The notes below the pieces were generated by a model. The model saw only the letters and a program-made list of their open reading frames with translations. It was not told the DNA's origin and did no database searches. Both the position numbers and the translations under genes were made by a program. Source: Corticium candelabrum (lineage: Eukaryota > Porifera > Homoscleromorpha > Homosclerophorida > Plakinidae). From it: 64,000 bases of DNA. The stretch covers positions 2,722,729 to 2,786,728 of the forward strand of contig NC_085090.1 in NCBI RefSeq assembly GCF_963422355.1, read 5' to 3'. How positions within the stretch are numbered: the first letter of the stretch is position 1; each line of letters begins with the position of its first letter. Positions 33,851 through 45,620 of the stretch are shown here, in pieces.

Positions 33851-34416
33851 GATGTTTAATCCGGATTAATAACCTGTCTGTTTAATTAATGAACTAGACG
33901 CCGATTAATTAACCGGACGTCCAGACTTTAGACGGGACATCCCGATTCCTAACCAGTTAACCATTTGTACGGTTAAGTAACTAGTTGTTCGGTCTCTGCA
34001 ATCCGGGCGAAGAACTGATTACTACATAACTCTCTTAACCACTTTAGCAAATAGTATACACCTTGACAGTAACATTAAGTCAGATATAACGACCAACAAA
34101 GTGTCACCGAACAACCATGCATGCATTATCCATGTAGCGATCAAATAATGTAATGCAAGTTATATAAATTAGTTATATTAAATTATCATTTATCTACTTA
34201 AATAATTTTCTTAGTACCTTTCTTTTTTGTTGACTCTTACAGCGAAAACGTCTCTTATGTCGAGGGACGCAATTGTGACGAGTTTGAAATGGTATCGAAA
34301 CATCCTGTTAGTAATCGGGCTGTCCGGGTTAAGAATCGGGACGATGGTTAGCAAGCAGGTTGGAACACTGATACTTCAATAGACGATCAACATACACAGG
34401 GAAATACGGCCGAAAT
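33851..34416. other. unassigned sequence with short inverted motifs
   Basis: GACATCCCGATTCCTAACC near 33946 is roughly inverted as GGGTTAAGAATCGGGAC near 34325. This could mark the ends of another small TIR element, but the match is too weak to call. Confidence 0.35.
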
Positions 34417-34598
34417 CCCATCACACGACGATTTGAAGCCGCGCTGACCCGGGCCAACCCGTGCTGGCACGGCAAGTTGTGGTGGGCCAAGCCAGCACGG
34501 CTCGGCCCGGCTCGGCCCGCATTCACACGACGATTTTATTCAGCGCTGACCCGTGCCAGCCCGCGCTGGCCCGGTTGGGAGAGCTCGTGTGAATGGGG
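34417..34598. mobile_element. GC-rich small TIR element
   Basis: About 180 bp. CCCATCACACGA at the left and TCGTGTGAATGGGG at the right are inverted. ACACGACGATTT and GCGCTGACCCG occur twice inside, so the interior is itself repetitive. The GC content is well above its surroundings. Confidence 0.5.
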
Positions 34599-34646
34599 TA
34601 TTAGTGAATGGGACTGAACAAACTAAACCGTCTGAACAAACTACCT

Positions 34647-34730
34647 CGGATAATTAAACGCCTGAATCGGATAATTGAAAGCGGGATTCGGATAATTGAA
34701 CGCCGGGTTCGGATAATTGAACGCCAAATA
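34647..34730. repeat. 21-bp tandem repeat, four copies
   Basis: Four consecutive units beginning CGGATAATT(A/G)AA with a variable tail. Each unit is exactly 21 bp. Confidence 0.85.
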
Positions 34731-35160
34731 CTATAGTTTGTCACTTGACATAAATGAGACAACATCACGTGATACCGGCCCGTTGCTATCCTCGCGTGGA
34801 AGGACCGACGAAAGCGAAGGAAGGCCTTCGTGTTGACTTTGCGCTCCGTGACTAATGATGCAGCTGTATTACTTTACCACACTGAGATGTTAAGTGATAT
34901 GCCATTAACTGTACATTTTGGAGGTCATATTACAATGCAAAGATGTTACGTAACAGTAGAGAAAGTCACAGGCTATCAAGACGAAACAGAGCGAGAAGAG
35001 GAGTCGAAAAATAATTCAAACACCAAGCAACTACTTGTGAAACAAGAGCAACTGCGTGTTGATGTCAAGGCAGCGGACCGTTTAGTAACCTTGTTAATTG
35101 ACTAGTTCCTCTATTAGCGGCATTCTTGTTGTAAGACCACACCCTCTTAATTAATGAGTC
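34731..35160. other. intergenic sequence with one undistinguished ORF
   Basis: A frame is open at 34830-35105 (TTG start, charged C-terminal half). No domain is recognised; I do not call it a gene. Confidence 0.4.
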
Positions 35161-35195
35161 AAAGGCGCGTAGCCCAAGGGTCAGTTGGGGGGTCA
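35161..35195. mobile_element. candidate terminal repeat of the adjacent hAT-like element
   Basis: CAAAGGCGCGTAGCCCAAGG followed by a G-rich run resembles the CAnnGGCGTAGCC termini of hAT elements. It lies about 340 bp beyond the 3' end of the transposase pseudogene. I did not find the matching opposite end. Confidence 0.35.
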
Positions 35196-35502
35196 CAGGG
35201 TTTAAAATCGTAATTGAGTGAACGTATTATTTGTTAATTTTATTAACAATAAATGTTCTTCTGCTGCTCTATAGAGATTAACAAATTATCCATAATGCAA
35301 GAGATCAATTACACGAAACAATGTAATATCGTGCAGATCCCGTGAACGGTCTTGACTATACTGCACTCAGATTACTTGTATAAACAACGTTAATTAACGA
35401 ACTGAATCAAACGCACTATTCTAACTCAACTGTTGAACATGAACAAAACACTTAAGTCAACTGTGGATCTAGAAGCATAGAACGGCTGACACATATTATG
35501 AC

Positions 35503-38000
35503 ATAAAGTCAACTGCAACCAATCTACTAGGATGTTTGCGTTGAAAACGACCAATAACAGCATTTATATCAATTTCTAAGTTATAGTGTGTATGCAAAAG
35601 AGCAAGAGCAGTCAGACGAGCAGCGTCCATAGTACTACGTAGATATGTCTTCAAGCGCCTCAAGCAACTCACAGACCTTTACAGTCTACTGCTGAGAATG
35701 GAATCGTGCACACAAGAGCCAAAAGACATTGGATATTTGGAAATATATTTTCAATGGTACACACCAGTGTCGCAGAGGCAGTGTGAGGAAGCACTTCAGT
35801 GGCAGGTCTGCTTCTCCAGTAAACTTTCCACAAATCTAACTCAGCTGGTAGGGCAAGAAGGGAAGGTTCAGGAAGGTCTTCTCGATACTCTTCTGTAAAT
35901 TTGTAAACAGCATCTCGGGACATGGCAGGATCTTCAAAGAAGGTTGAAGGAATGAGGTATAGACCCTTGACAACAAGCTGCTGCATGTTCGAGAATCTAT
36001 CTCTCATTTGGTTGCACACATCATCGACCTCTGGAAAGGAGATTGTTTGCTTGAAGTATTTTCTAGGGGTTGCTTCTGGTGTGTTTTGACGGTTGATCAG
36101 TCTAAAAATATCCTTGGTAGGGATGCGATGACTCCTACCTTCTCAGGCATAGATTCAGCAAGTCTATACCACTGTCCATGATAGATGTCAATGTCCTCAC
36201 GAACTATGTGTAATGTCTCTGTCACAGTTTTCACTACTCGATATGCATTACAAATGCCTTTGCTTGCCTTTTGCAGCGCTGTGGTGAGACCATGAATGTA
36301 CTCAAGAACTTGTTTAGAAATACAAAATGCGCATATTAAACTAAACTGAGTGATGGAGAATGGAAGTGTGGAAGCTGTTCCAGTTGAATCAGGACTCCAG
36401 TGTCTAACTTGACTCACCTCTTCCAGGGCTGTCACTACTGGAACATATAAATCAGCAAACGCAACCAGAGCAGACTGCCGTGCCATCCGTCTGCTGCGAC
36501 ATAGATCGACTAGCTTTCTTCTGTTGGAGCTAACGAAAGGCAGAGTATCTATCTAAATTTCCAATGCTGACTGCCGTTTAGGTGAATTGCTGAAAAATAG
36601 GCCAACTTCTTTCAAGACGCGACACATGCTCTTCATCTGCTGCACATTGAAGCAGCTAAGAATAGCAAGATTTAGTGCATGTGAAGAACAATGGACGTAA
36701 ATGGCCTTGGGATGGTTCCTACAAATAACTGCAGCAGTTCTGTTCAAGCGTCCAGCCATGTTTCCAGCTCCATCATATGACTGACCCCGCAGCTTACTCA
36801 CTGCTAGCCCAAACTTAGTGACCTTGTTCGTGAGCTTTCTGCTAGTGCATGGCCAGTTGTCCCAGTATCACACAACACAAATTCAAAGAAGCCTTCACGG
36901 ACATAACATTGCTTATCAACGTGTTGAATAATGAGAGGCATCTGCTCCTTGTTTGAAGCATCAGCTGCATGCTTCATCAGCACAGAGTGAAAAGAATGAG
37001 GCTGCTCGAACGGACTCCAAAAGCGTGTCCTGAGCCAAGCCTCCAATGCATTCCCAAAGATCATTTTGGATTTGAGGTGAACAGTAGATAACGTTTCTTG
37101 GTCCTCTTCCTTGTAACAGAAAACTAGTACCCAAGGCAGTGTCTCCAGCATCAATGCGAAACTTCAGCAAAGCTAAAATGTTGCCAGGGTTTGTTTCGGT
37201 GTCAGATGAAGTAGCACTGAACTTTCGGAGCGATTTCCCCTTAAAGCAAGATTTTTTGCCACAAAATAATAGGCATTTGATAATGGACCTCAATTTTTTC
37301 CTGTTGGCTGCGATAGTGTTAGTCCTGTGATCGACTACTTGCTGTGCAACGTTCGCACGTCCTGAAGCATGGGCCATAAAACCAGCGTAGTCACGTTGAC
37401 CACCAATATCACATGCCTGTTTCGACTGCTTAGCTAGTGTAGTCGATGCCCGAGCAAGGTTGACCATTGGGCTGGTAATAAGTTGACCGAGCTTATCTTT
37501 GTTCTTGGCAAACAGCACACAAGTCAAACAGAAGCCCCGTTTAGAGCAGGAAAATACACCAACCAGGAGTATGTGCTTAGCCACTGTAAACGAAAGTGAC
37601 GTGTGCGACCATATCGTTTCTGTTCTGGAAAAATATACGACTTTGGGGGCTTGTACACATTCTTCAACAAGTCGTGCTTCTCAGAGTTGGACATTGTCTC
37701 TTTCTTGTATAAGTTCCAATATCCCACTCCTCAGCAGGCTTTTCCCCAGTCTTTGATTGTAGTTGTCTTTCTAAGTGATCACTGTTCCTCGTCTCTTCTT
37801 GTGATAGTGGACGAAGAACAAAGGAAGTATGGCTTACTTGTGATGTCAGTGACCTTGGCGAAGAATGTTGAGTGCCATCTTGACATTTCATATGAAAGAA
37901 GGGGTTCAAGGAAGACGACGCAGTTCTTGGCTGACTTGGTAGCTGCAGGGCTTCACTTGTTACACTGCATTGAGTGTTTCTATCAGAAGACATCAAACAG
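35503..38000 (-). pseudogene. hAT-like transposase pseudogene (TTF finger, DUF4371, hAT dimerisation)
   Basis: Read from about 38000 down. The N-terminal block is EEWDIGTYTRK...LLKNVYKPPKSYIFP. A TTF-type zinc finger follows (RHFRLQWLSTYSWLVYFPALNG...CLTCVLF). The DUF4371 core has SLCADEACS and LRGQSYDGAGNMAG. The C-terminal dimerisation block begins FPNIQCLLALVCTIPFS and, after a frameshift, continues as RLKTYLRSTMDAARLTALALLHTHY. At least four frameshifts or stops separate these blocks. The equivalent of the conserved AEAERSFS region is damaged (AVDCKGL*). It is related to, but clearly distinct from, the intact transposase at 18.2-21.0 kb. Confidence 0.85.
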
Positions 38001-38174
38001 GTACCGTCGGATATGCTGTCATTTTGTTGTGTAGGAACGGGAATGAGGGATACTCATAGTTTCAACATACTTACTTGCTTCCATTCACTTTATCACCTAT
38101 GATCTTTCTTTTCTTTGCCAGAGCCATTTTTGTAAAAACCCACAAGGTTGACGGCTTTCGACTTGAGTTTGCAA

Positions 38175-39062
38175 CTAATTGAGACTATTGTTATCACATG
38201 CAACATTCGTAGGAATGTGAGTTGGTTCAATCAGAGGTACGAAGTGGTTAGGGCTCCGGTGTACAGTCTGACGTAGTAACGAACGGCTCCACATAATACT
38301 TAAAGTCTGCTGTGGACCAGCAGCTTGTACATTGTGAGAAGCCTCAACTCTGGGTGAAAGTACTGTGTACATAAAAGAACGGATTCCTTCTTTCTTATTG
38401 GGGTAAACAGATTTTACCTTGCCCCCAACAACCGACGCCATTGCAGCAATGTGTAGCAACGATGCATATACACCTGAATTGAAAGTATGGATGGCTTGCC
38501 GCATTATGGCATTGCCAAACGCCTCCTTTGCTATCACACCTGCATGCCTTTGAGATATAAACAACACGTTTGCATCATCCGAGAGTGTAGATGAAAGTAG
38601 CGAGACCACACTGCGGCTTGGTTGTTCTTCCTCGACACTCTTGGCTAATGCAAAATGATTCAGCATACCATTTTCAGTGAAGCCACACCTCTGCAAGGTA
38701 TGCTATTCGGAATTCCAGATGCCAGCTTTCGTCTCCGCAACATAAAACAGAAGCACTTCGGAAACGACAGTTGCCATCACGATACACTTTGCAAGGCCTG
38801 AGGTCGTTCAGTATGTCAGCTGGCAGAAGAGACTCTGCAAGAGAGTCTAGAGCAAATATTTCAACTTTGCAAGGTTGACTGTTCGAAGCAAATTCCAAAG
38901 AAAGCAGACTGTCACTGGTTTTAGTGAGTAGGACAGGCAGACAGTCTGAGCCGTGTTCTTCCTGAATACGATTAAATCAAGCACATTCTTCAGGTCAGAA
39001 CGGTCAAAGTACTCCATGGCAAGGTAATAAGAACGAATTTGATGGAACCTGTGACAGCCCAA
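38175..39062 (-). pseudogene. OTU-type cysteine protease-like gene, frameshifted
   Basis: Minus-strand blocks in shifting frames: LPADILNDLRPCKVYRDGNC with FRSAS, which holds the Asp and catalytic Cys of OTU proteases (YGDGNCLFRA type). Next HLEFRIAYLAEVW, a long middle part ending SVYPNKKEG, and near the end SPNHFVPLIEP, which holds the expected catalytic His. OTU enzymes remove ubiquitin. Frameshifts near 38690 and 38890 break it. It is directly upstream of, and in the same orientation as, the hAT-like pseudogene, so it may be cargo of the same element or a neighbouring repeat gene. Confidence 0.7.
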
Positions 39063-40393
39063 CCGGCATTACACATGCATAAGACGCCACACCCACAATT
39101 TCGCGCCATGGAAGTAGTCTACTAGATTCTGAGACGCCTCATTCTAGCGGGAAGTGCACATACGTGTATGAATGATCGATACACAGGTGTATAGTATTTG
39201 AGGTGTATAAATATGTTTGCATCTTCCTAATTGCAAACCATTCTACTAGTTCTAACAGGGGAAATTTTAGTGTCGAAGACATAGTTACTCAAGATAACTC
39301 TAGCTGTATTACATTAAGCCGAGTTTTCGAAACCTGTGTTCGTGCTACTTGACTCAACGAGCAACCCAAGTATAGTCAAACGTTACTCGGGGCCCACTCT
39401 AACTTCCTCTGTGAATAAGCACAAAGGAGGAAAACTCCCCGAAATTGCAGCAGGGTAGCCACTGGCGACTATTAGAGTGCAAGATCTGATTGACTAATAA
39501 TGTAATGAAGAAGCACTTGAAGTGCAAACCCTCAGCCGGTATGCACCTTGAAGGTAAATTAGTCGCGCTATGACAAAATCGTATGACAGAATGGTATGAT
39601 GTGGATAATAAATAAGAAACATTATTGAAATGGTCACAGGTCGAGCTTGTGGTAAGTCACGTGACTGGTTGTTACCGTGTACAACGGGTAGCTACGCAGT
39701 CCGTCAGCCAACGTCCCGTAGGACCTCGCATCTATTTATTACAACCTTTGCTCGTCGGTTCTTTGTGCAGGTGATGGTTTGTTCAGCTTTTGAGGTCGTT
39801 TGTGCCGCTTTTGAGGTCGTAACTATGGCCGGTTTTAGGAGTGGCATAAGTACCAGAGCCAAAACAAAATTAGATGTGGGAACGCTACAAATGCAGCTAG
39901 ATTAGCTAGTCGTTGTTTCTAAATGCACTTTACAAATGTAGTTGTTTCCAAATGATGGAACAAGCCAAACGTTACAAGTCGGAGAGCCTCGACGCTAGAC
40001 CGGCTGGCAATCTTCACCATATGTGATGAAGTAAGGGGCGTGATCATTGTTCTGTTTGTTGGTGGGAAACCTAGGTTACAAATGGAGACCAAACAAACAG
40101 CTCACCACCGATTTTCCAGCTCACAAGAATGTAAAAGTCTCGTTCTTTGTGCAGCTTCTCTAGGCGTCTTCTTGCTTGTGCGGCTTCTCTAGCTGGACGT
40201 CGCCTACTGTTGTAATGAGGTGACACCAGAGCAAATACAAAACAACAACGCGGGAAAACATACACGTGCACATGTAGATTAGCTAGGCGTCTGTTCGCTC
40301 TGACTTTGGATACCGTAAAACAGAAATGAATAGAGACTCACTGGCGTACTTACAGGTCGGCCGAGCCGCTTTGTCTGACAAACAGACGCTGTC
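39063..40393. other. intergenic sequence
   Basis: No gene is supported. An ORF at 39630-39905 (plus) and one at 40071-40271 (minus) lack recognisable features. Confidence 0.4.
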
Positions 40394-40760
40394 ATGAACA
40401 ATGCAGGTTCTCCTTCGCAAATTCCCGTCAAGCGCCAAATTTCTTTTGAAGACGACACTAGCAATCTTTGCAACCACACCACGGCCGCTCAGCCACCGCA
40501 CACCCCAAATTCAAACTGGCAGGCTGCAGAACCACTTAGCAGAAACACTGTGGAACAAGTAAAATGTTACAAGTCAGGTGCAGCTGCACATTTTCGCTCC
40601 TGGTTGTTGTTGCGTTCGTTACAATACATATACGCGAGAACAGAGACAAGCAAATACAGACACGCCATAGACAGAGTAGAAGCACCCCAACAGGGGTACC
40701 AGCGTTGCACCTGATAACAGCTGACCATGAAGATGGAAGTATGAAAGTAGGAAATTGAGA
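40394..40760 (+). other. possible first exon with a membrane segment
   Basis: Two overlapping frames. From ATG 40394: a hydrophilic 106-residue ORF (MNNAGSPSQIPVKRQISFED...). From ATG 40564: 64 residues with a hydrophobic run (FSLLVVVAFVTIHI) followed by PALHLITADHEDG. A single base change would join a cytosolic head to a type II membrane segment. No downstream exon was identified. Speculative. Confidence 0.2.
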
Positions 40761-43700
40761 AAGGTGAGCGTTACTAAATACGACCTGTATGACATTTAGG
40801 TTATTGCATTAATGCAATGAACACCTACATATTTCACACTACCGTACACGTACACTTTACTACGCAGCAAAATCATGTTGTAGGAGAGCCCAAAGCAGTT
40901 TACCATTAAGCGTGAATGTAGTATAGCGGATGGAGGTACGAGTATGAGTTACACAAGTGCCTTCTTGAATGGTAGATAATATTGTGGTAAGAAGATAGCC
41001 ACGTGGCATGCATATGATTTCAATTAGATAAATGAACATGCAGATTTCTCATCCTGCATGAATCACTTCCATTTGCCAGTTGAAAATACATTGCATATCC
41101 GCCGCTAGAGCAAAACCCAGGCATGAAACCGGTAGTTTCAATCGGCGAAAAATCGACCATCTATCATGGCATGTATGTGCATGAAAATCGCATAACAAGT
41201 CATTCATCAGCAATGATGTCACGTCATCGCGCGAGATTTCACGTTCTAGAGAGAGAGGACGCACGATCAAGCAATGAGCGCAGACGGATCTAAGGTAGAA
41301 GAGCTGACGAACGACAGTTCGATCATCTAGCTGTCTCCGCCGAACCACTCGAGAGTACTTCCGACACCAACACAAAGTTGAAACAGACGCAACGAAGGTA
41401 GCCTCTGACGTGTAGATGGCAGAAGGGTGTTGGAGTCAACCGGCGATGGTTAGATATAGGGCGTATTAAATTACATGCTAGTGGGATTGTCTCACATGAT
41501 GGTATTTACACATACGAATATTGCTGTTCTCTTTGTGCACCTCGACATTTACGTAACCACACCTACCACCTACGCTGAGCACGCCTATCCATCTGTTGTG
41601 TTTGCTTACTACTACGGTAGTACGGACACAAACAACGGCCATTCGTGCAGATACCTAATAGCATAGACTTACTCGTACGTCTTGGGCACCCTGATGGCCA
41701 ACGTCTCCCTAGAAACACGACAAGGGTAAACGTTTATTGCATGTATACATGCGCAAACCATGTTGATAAAAGTCTTACTTTTTCTCCCTTTTCTCCTATG
41801 CACATAGCGTTGTTGCTATTGCTGTCCTTTGACGATGCAGTCAAGACACAATTGAAAGAAAAGTTGAAGAGCAAATGCAAATGCAATGTGAGCTTCAACG
41901 TTTTCAACATGCTGCCCAACTGACGACAAGAGACAAACGAATGTAATATTGAAATACAACCAGCTCGATCGTCCGAATGCTAAAAAACAGAAGTATTTGA
42001 CAAAAATAAAAGACATGAAGCAAGTTAAAAGTATACAGATCGACGAAAGCAGATAGAGAATGAACCAAACTGGATTGGCGCAGTGCAGAGACTAGACTGA
42101 GCTAATTGCATAGTGCAGTTGGTATTGTATTGTCAATCAAGCCTGGTGAAGATCGCATGTTGGTTGTCCAAGATGTTACTAGCTTTGCTGACCAAGGAAA
42201 TCAGTGTTGAAATGATATCTGCGAAATACACGGTCTTGAGGATGAGCGACAGCTGATGAAAATGGTCTGGATCAATATTGCTGAGCTGGTGGAGCATGAG
42301 AGAGTTGATGATAGAAAAAGAAACGCATCTTGCATTGACCATCCCATTGACGCATTCAGACACCGATTTCCGCAATTGTGGGTGTAACCTATTTGGTGTA
42401 GTTGCAGAGTGTTGATATAATAAAGGCTAGAAATTGACAGTTCTCCTTGTAAAAGACTGTTATAAGGTTGACAATTATTGTTACGATGTAATCACTTGGC
42501 ACGTCAAGCAAGTTTCTTTGGATTAGGCAATCGGAGGAAGAGTAATTAAATTCATTCAATTACGTTTGTTGGATATTTGCATTCCCGGATGCTACATTTA
42601 ATTAATCATACACCATGCAACCAGTGTATTTGTAGCTGAAAGCCTGAATGCTGCATTTATGCTATGATGTCGATCATAAATTATCACATTACCTTATTGC
42701 CTGCTATTGCAGTTAGTTAGAGTGAGCTAATAGCTCTATGCTATAGTTTAGTTTACTTTCATGAGTTTTAGTAAAGAAGGTCTCTTCGATCGCCAATAAA
42801 CATTGCTTTAGTTATATAAATAATAGAAATAAATAAGAATAATAGTTGTTAAAAATTTAAGTTTTAAAAATAATATATTTTCAAGTGATCAAGCCAATAG
42901 TGTGTTTACAATAGAAAACTACCAAGTGTAGACATGCCTATGCATGTGTACGCGTCCAGATCTGTTCAAAGACATCCCATTCATTTACACACAATATGTG
43001 CGTCCTCAACCAAATCTAGGTTTCTACGCTTAGGTCTAGAGACCGGAATTAGTTTGGTTAGGACAGCATGTTTCGCATCTACTAGAAGCCCTACTTGCTA
43101 AGAAAATCAACGACAACAAATTAGTTTTTGGAGATAATCAGCAGCGTAGCCAAAGCAAAATTTTTGTGCGGTTCAATAGTAGCATTAATTTGTTCAAAAT
43201 TATTATTAATTTGTTTAAAATTTATAGTTATTTTTATCAACTCGCAATCTACTGTTTATTAGACATATAGTATTACTTAATTTTGCCAATTGCTACTTTA
43301 ATTACGACATTATATACTTAAGACTTAGTCCGGGTCCGGCCTTGGTCTACTGCCCCAAACCTGTCAATAACAGTCTCTTCGTTAATAATATGTATCTGTA
43401 CTGTATAATTATGTACACGAAATCACTCTATTGGACTGTAAAAATTGGATGAGCAAATACGTTCATTACTTTTGGGGGTACTTGTACCGAACCCCCACGA
43501 ACCCCAGCAGCTACATCACTGAGCCAATGACTACTTCGAGAAGGTTGCCGTTCTAGAGCTTCCACCTCCGGATCGCTATTTATCAATGTTTTTATCTCCC
43601 TAAAAACAACGTAATAATTTATGTATGAGACAGACTGTTGGTTGATAACACTATTCACGCGCCCAACCTTTGCGCATAACAATTACATGGCGGCGGGAAT

Positions 43701-43984
43701 GCTTTTGTAACAAACAGATTTTCAAAGTTTCCTGGGACAGCACTCTGTTAGGTCAGATTTGAGATGATACCTATACGTCCTATATTCAATACTTTTATTC
43801 TGCTTCAAACTGTTGTCAAACTAGAGTATGAGAGCAAGTATAGTCTTACTTGCTACTTGCCTATTGCTTGGGAAAGACGTCAAATTAGAAAACGGTCTTT
43901 CTAGAGACAACAACATATCCTAAAGTGTGTCCTACGACAACAAGGGTTACATGTTGTAGACCTATTTGCCTATATGCAAATTAG
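40761..43984. other. long AT-rich intergenic stretch
   Basis: I see no recognisable gene, transposon or tandem array in these 3.2 kb. The short ORFs at 41049-41375 (minus), 41475-41923 (plus) and 42133-42375 (minus) lack domains. A candidate internal exon at 41651-41728 (preceded by AG, followed by GTAAAC) is too short to judge. Confidence 0.4.
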
Positions 43985-44162
43985 GGAAAGAAACTGTGCA
44001 ATGTTGCAACATCGTGAGAATGATGTGTATATATACTAAAGAGGTCAAATCCAGACTAAGATTGACCTCGATCTTTTACGTCTGCATGTTTGTTAATTAA
44101 CTTTAATTTAAGACGACGAAACAGCGACTTCTAATTTTGCCTATATTTGCTTTTTTGCGGCT
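43985..44162 (+). pseudogene. second truncated promoter plus signal-peptide copy
   Basis: GATGTGTATATATACTAAAG and GTCAAATCCAGAC match 14540-14575. The following frame TKQRLLILPIFAFLRLL matches the start of the truncated copy at 14.63 kb. The sequence breaks off into the Tc1-like fragment at about 44163. Confidence 0.65.
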
Positions 44163-44440
44163 TCTCTGCTTTGCTACAATGTTGATTTTATTTCGAACAA
44201 AATTGTTATGATAAAGCAATCTGCACATATAAGTACACTGACATCTCAAACAGTCACATTGTAAATCTCTTCTTTTAATGGACAGTGGGATTTCTAATTA
44301 CAGACTGCATATGAGTCATCTTTCAAAGTCAGTCAGCAATCTGTCAGGACCATGGCGTTGCCTCCATGGGCTAACATATCTTCTCAGATTCGGTAAGATA
44401 GCAGGAATCGTTGGAAAGTTCTAACATCAACGTAAAGTAA
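44163..44440 (-). pseudogene. Tc1-like transposase fragment, N-terminal part
   Basis: Matches 33430-33700 (TCTGCTTTGCTRCAATG, GATGAAGCAATCTGCACAT, TTGCCTCCATGGGCTAACAT). It contains only the region before the first catalytic Asp. Confidence 0.7.
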
Positions 44441-45479
44441 TCTTGTAATATCTCGCTATCGCTTTTGTTGACAAAACGTGGCCCAAAAATCCTCCAACGC
44501 AGGTCGCAGGAGTAAGAATTCGGCAATACACGCTTCCTAGTTGATTCAGCACAGTACTAGTGTTTGTGCACTAGATAGCAAGTTGTTGCTTGGTTTTGTT
44601 AATTTCTAACCCACACGTGCAACATGCCTGTCCTTATCAGCGATGACCTCAGAATACAAAATGGTTGCAGCTGTAGCACAGTGCGTGTAACCTGTAAAGA
44701 TAGGATATTTCATCTACGTGCTCGCTTATATTTTTAAACGTAAGTTAAGTTGAATTACGTAAAGATTAAGGAGGAAAGGCATCACAACATCTGGATTCAG
44801 CGCTCAGTCGATTACATATTCATAACGTCAATTTTCCCACGCGTAGTACACAACCCATGCGACAAGCAATTAGAAATGTACTGTTGTATAAGAATTGCAA
44901 TGTTTCTTTAACAACAAGCCGGTAATACAACGGTAAAGAGGGAAACGTGAGTTAGGCTTCCTGCCTAGATATCGAATAGAAAAATGTTTTTAGACAAATA
45001 AACAGATGAGAGTGTAGAGTTAATCATATACTGCCAGCCGTTTATATCTCATACCGCTCTGATTAGGAAGATGTCTTTAATTAACGCTTCTATAGGTCGT
45101 TAACGTCGTTGTCCTCTCTCACAGTGGCCGCAGTTTGCCACTTCAATATTGCTCAACAAATGATGCAAGTGTAATATTAAACTGGGAGGATGGGATGTCT
45201 ACAACGCAACTGTTTACGCCATCAGCTATTCTCGCCAAATCCAACGTTGTAAAGCCGTACTCACTAGTTAGCGTAACAAACAGATGAGATATTTGATTTA
45301 GCACAAACAAAGCAAGTCTTATCATTCTGTAGCACAATACGGTGGCAAAGCCAGGTAAACTTAACAATAGCCACTGTACAAATAGACGTTAGTTACCTAC
45401 TGACACAGATGTCTAATATTTTCCACTAAACGTTAAAGACGTGCATGCCTCTACAATTATATATCACGGACGGAATATA
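44441..45479. other. intergenic sequence
   Basis: No gene is assigned. A minus-strand frame at 45143-45367 reads plausibly protein-like (EYGFTTLDLARIADGVN...) but has no partner exon or known domain. Confidence 0.35.
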
Positions 45480-45620
45480 TGTGATCGGATTTCAGATTGC
45501 TGACCAGAGTAAGTTAATTGAAGATTATTTTTCGATCCATCATTGTGAAGAGTTGAGCGTTTACAATTTCAAATCATTAAAATTGTACTAGTAAACAGAG
45601 AGTGGAGATGCCCATAAGAC
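45480..45620. repeat. paralogous fragment, matches 10345-10498
   Basis: Left part of a duplicated block. The right part resumes at 47930 beyond the inserted long-TIR element. Confidence 0.65.
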
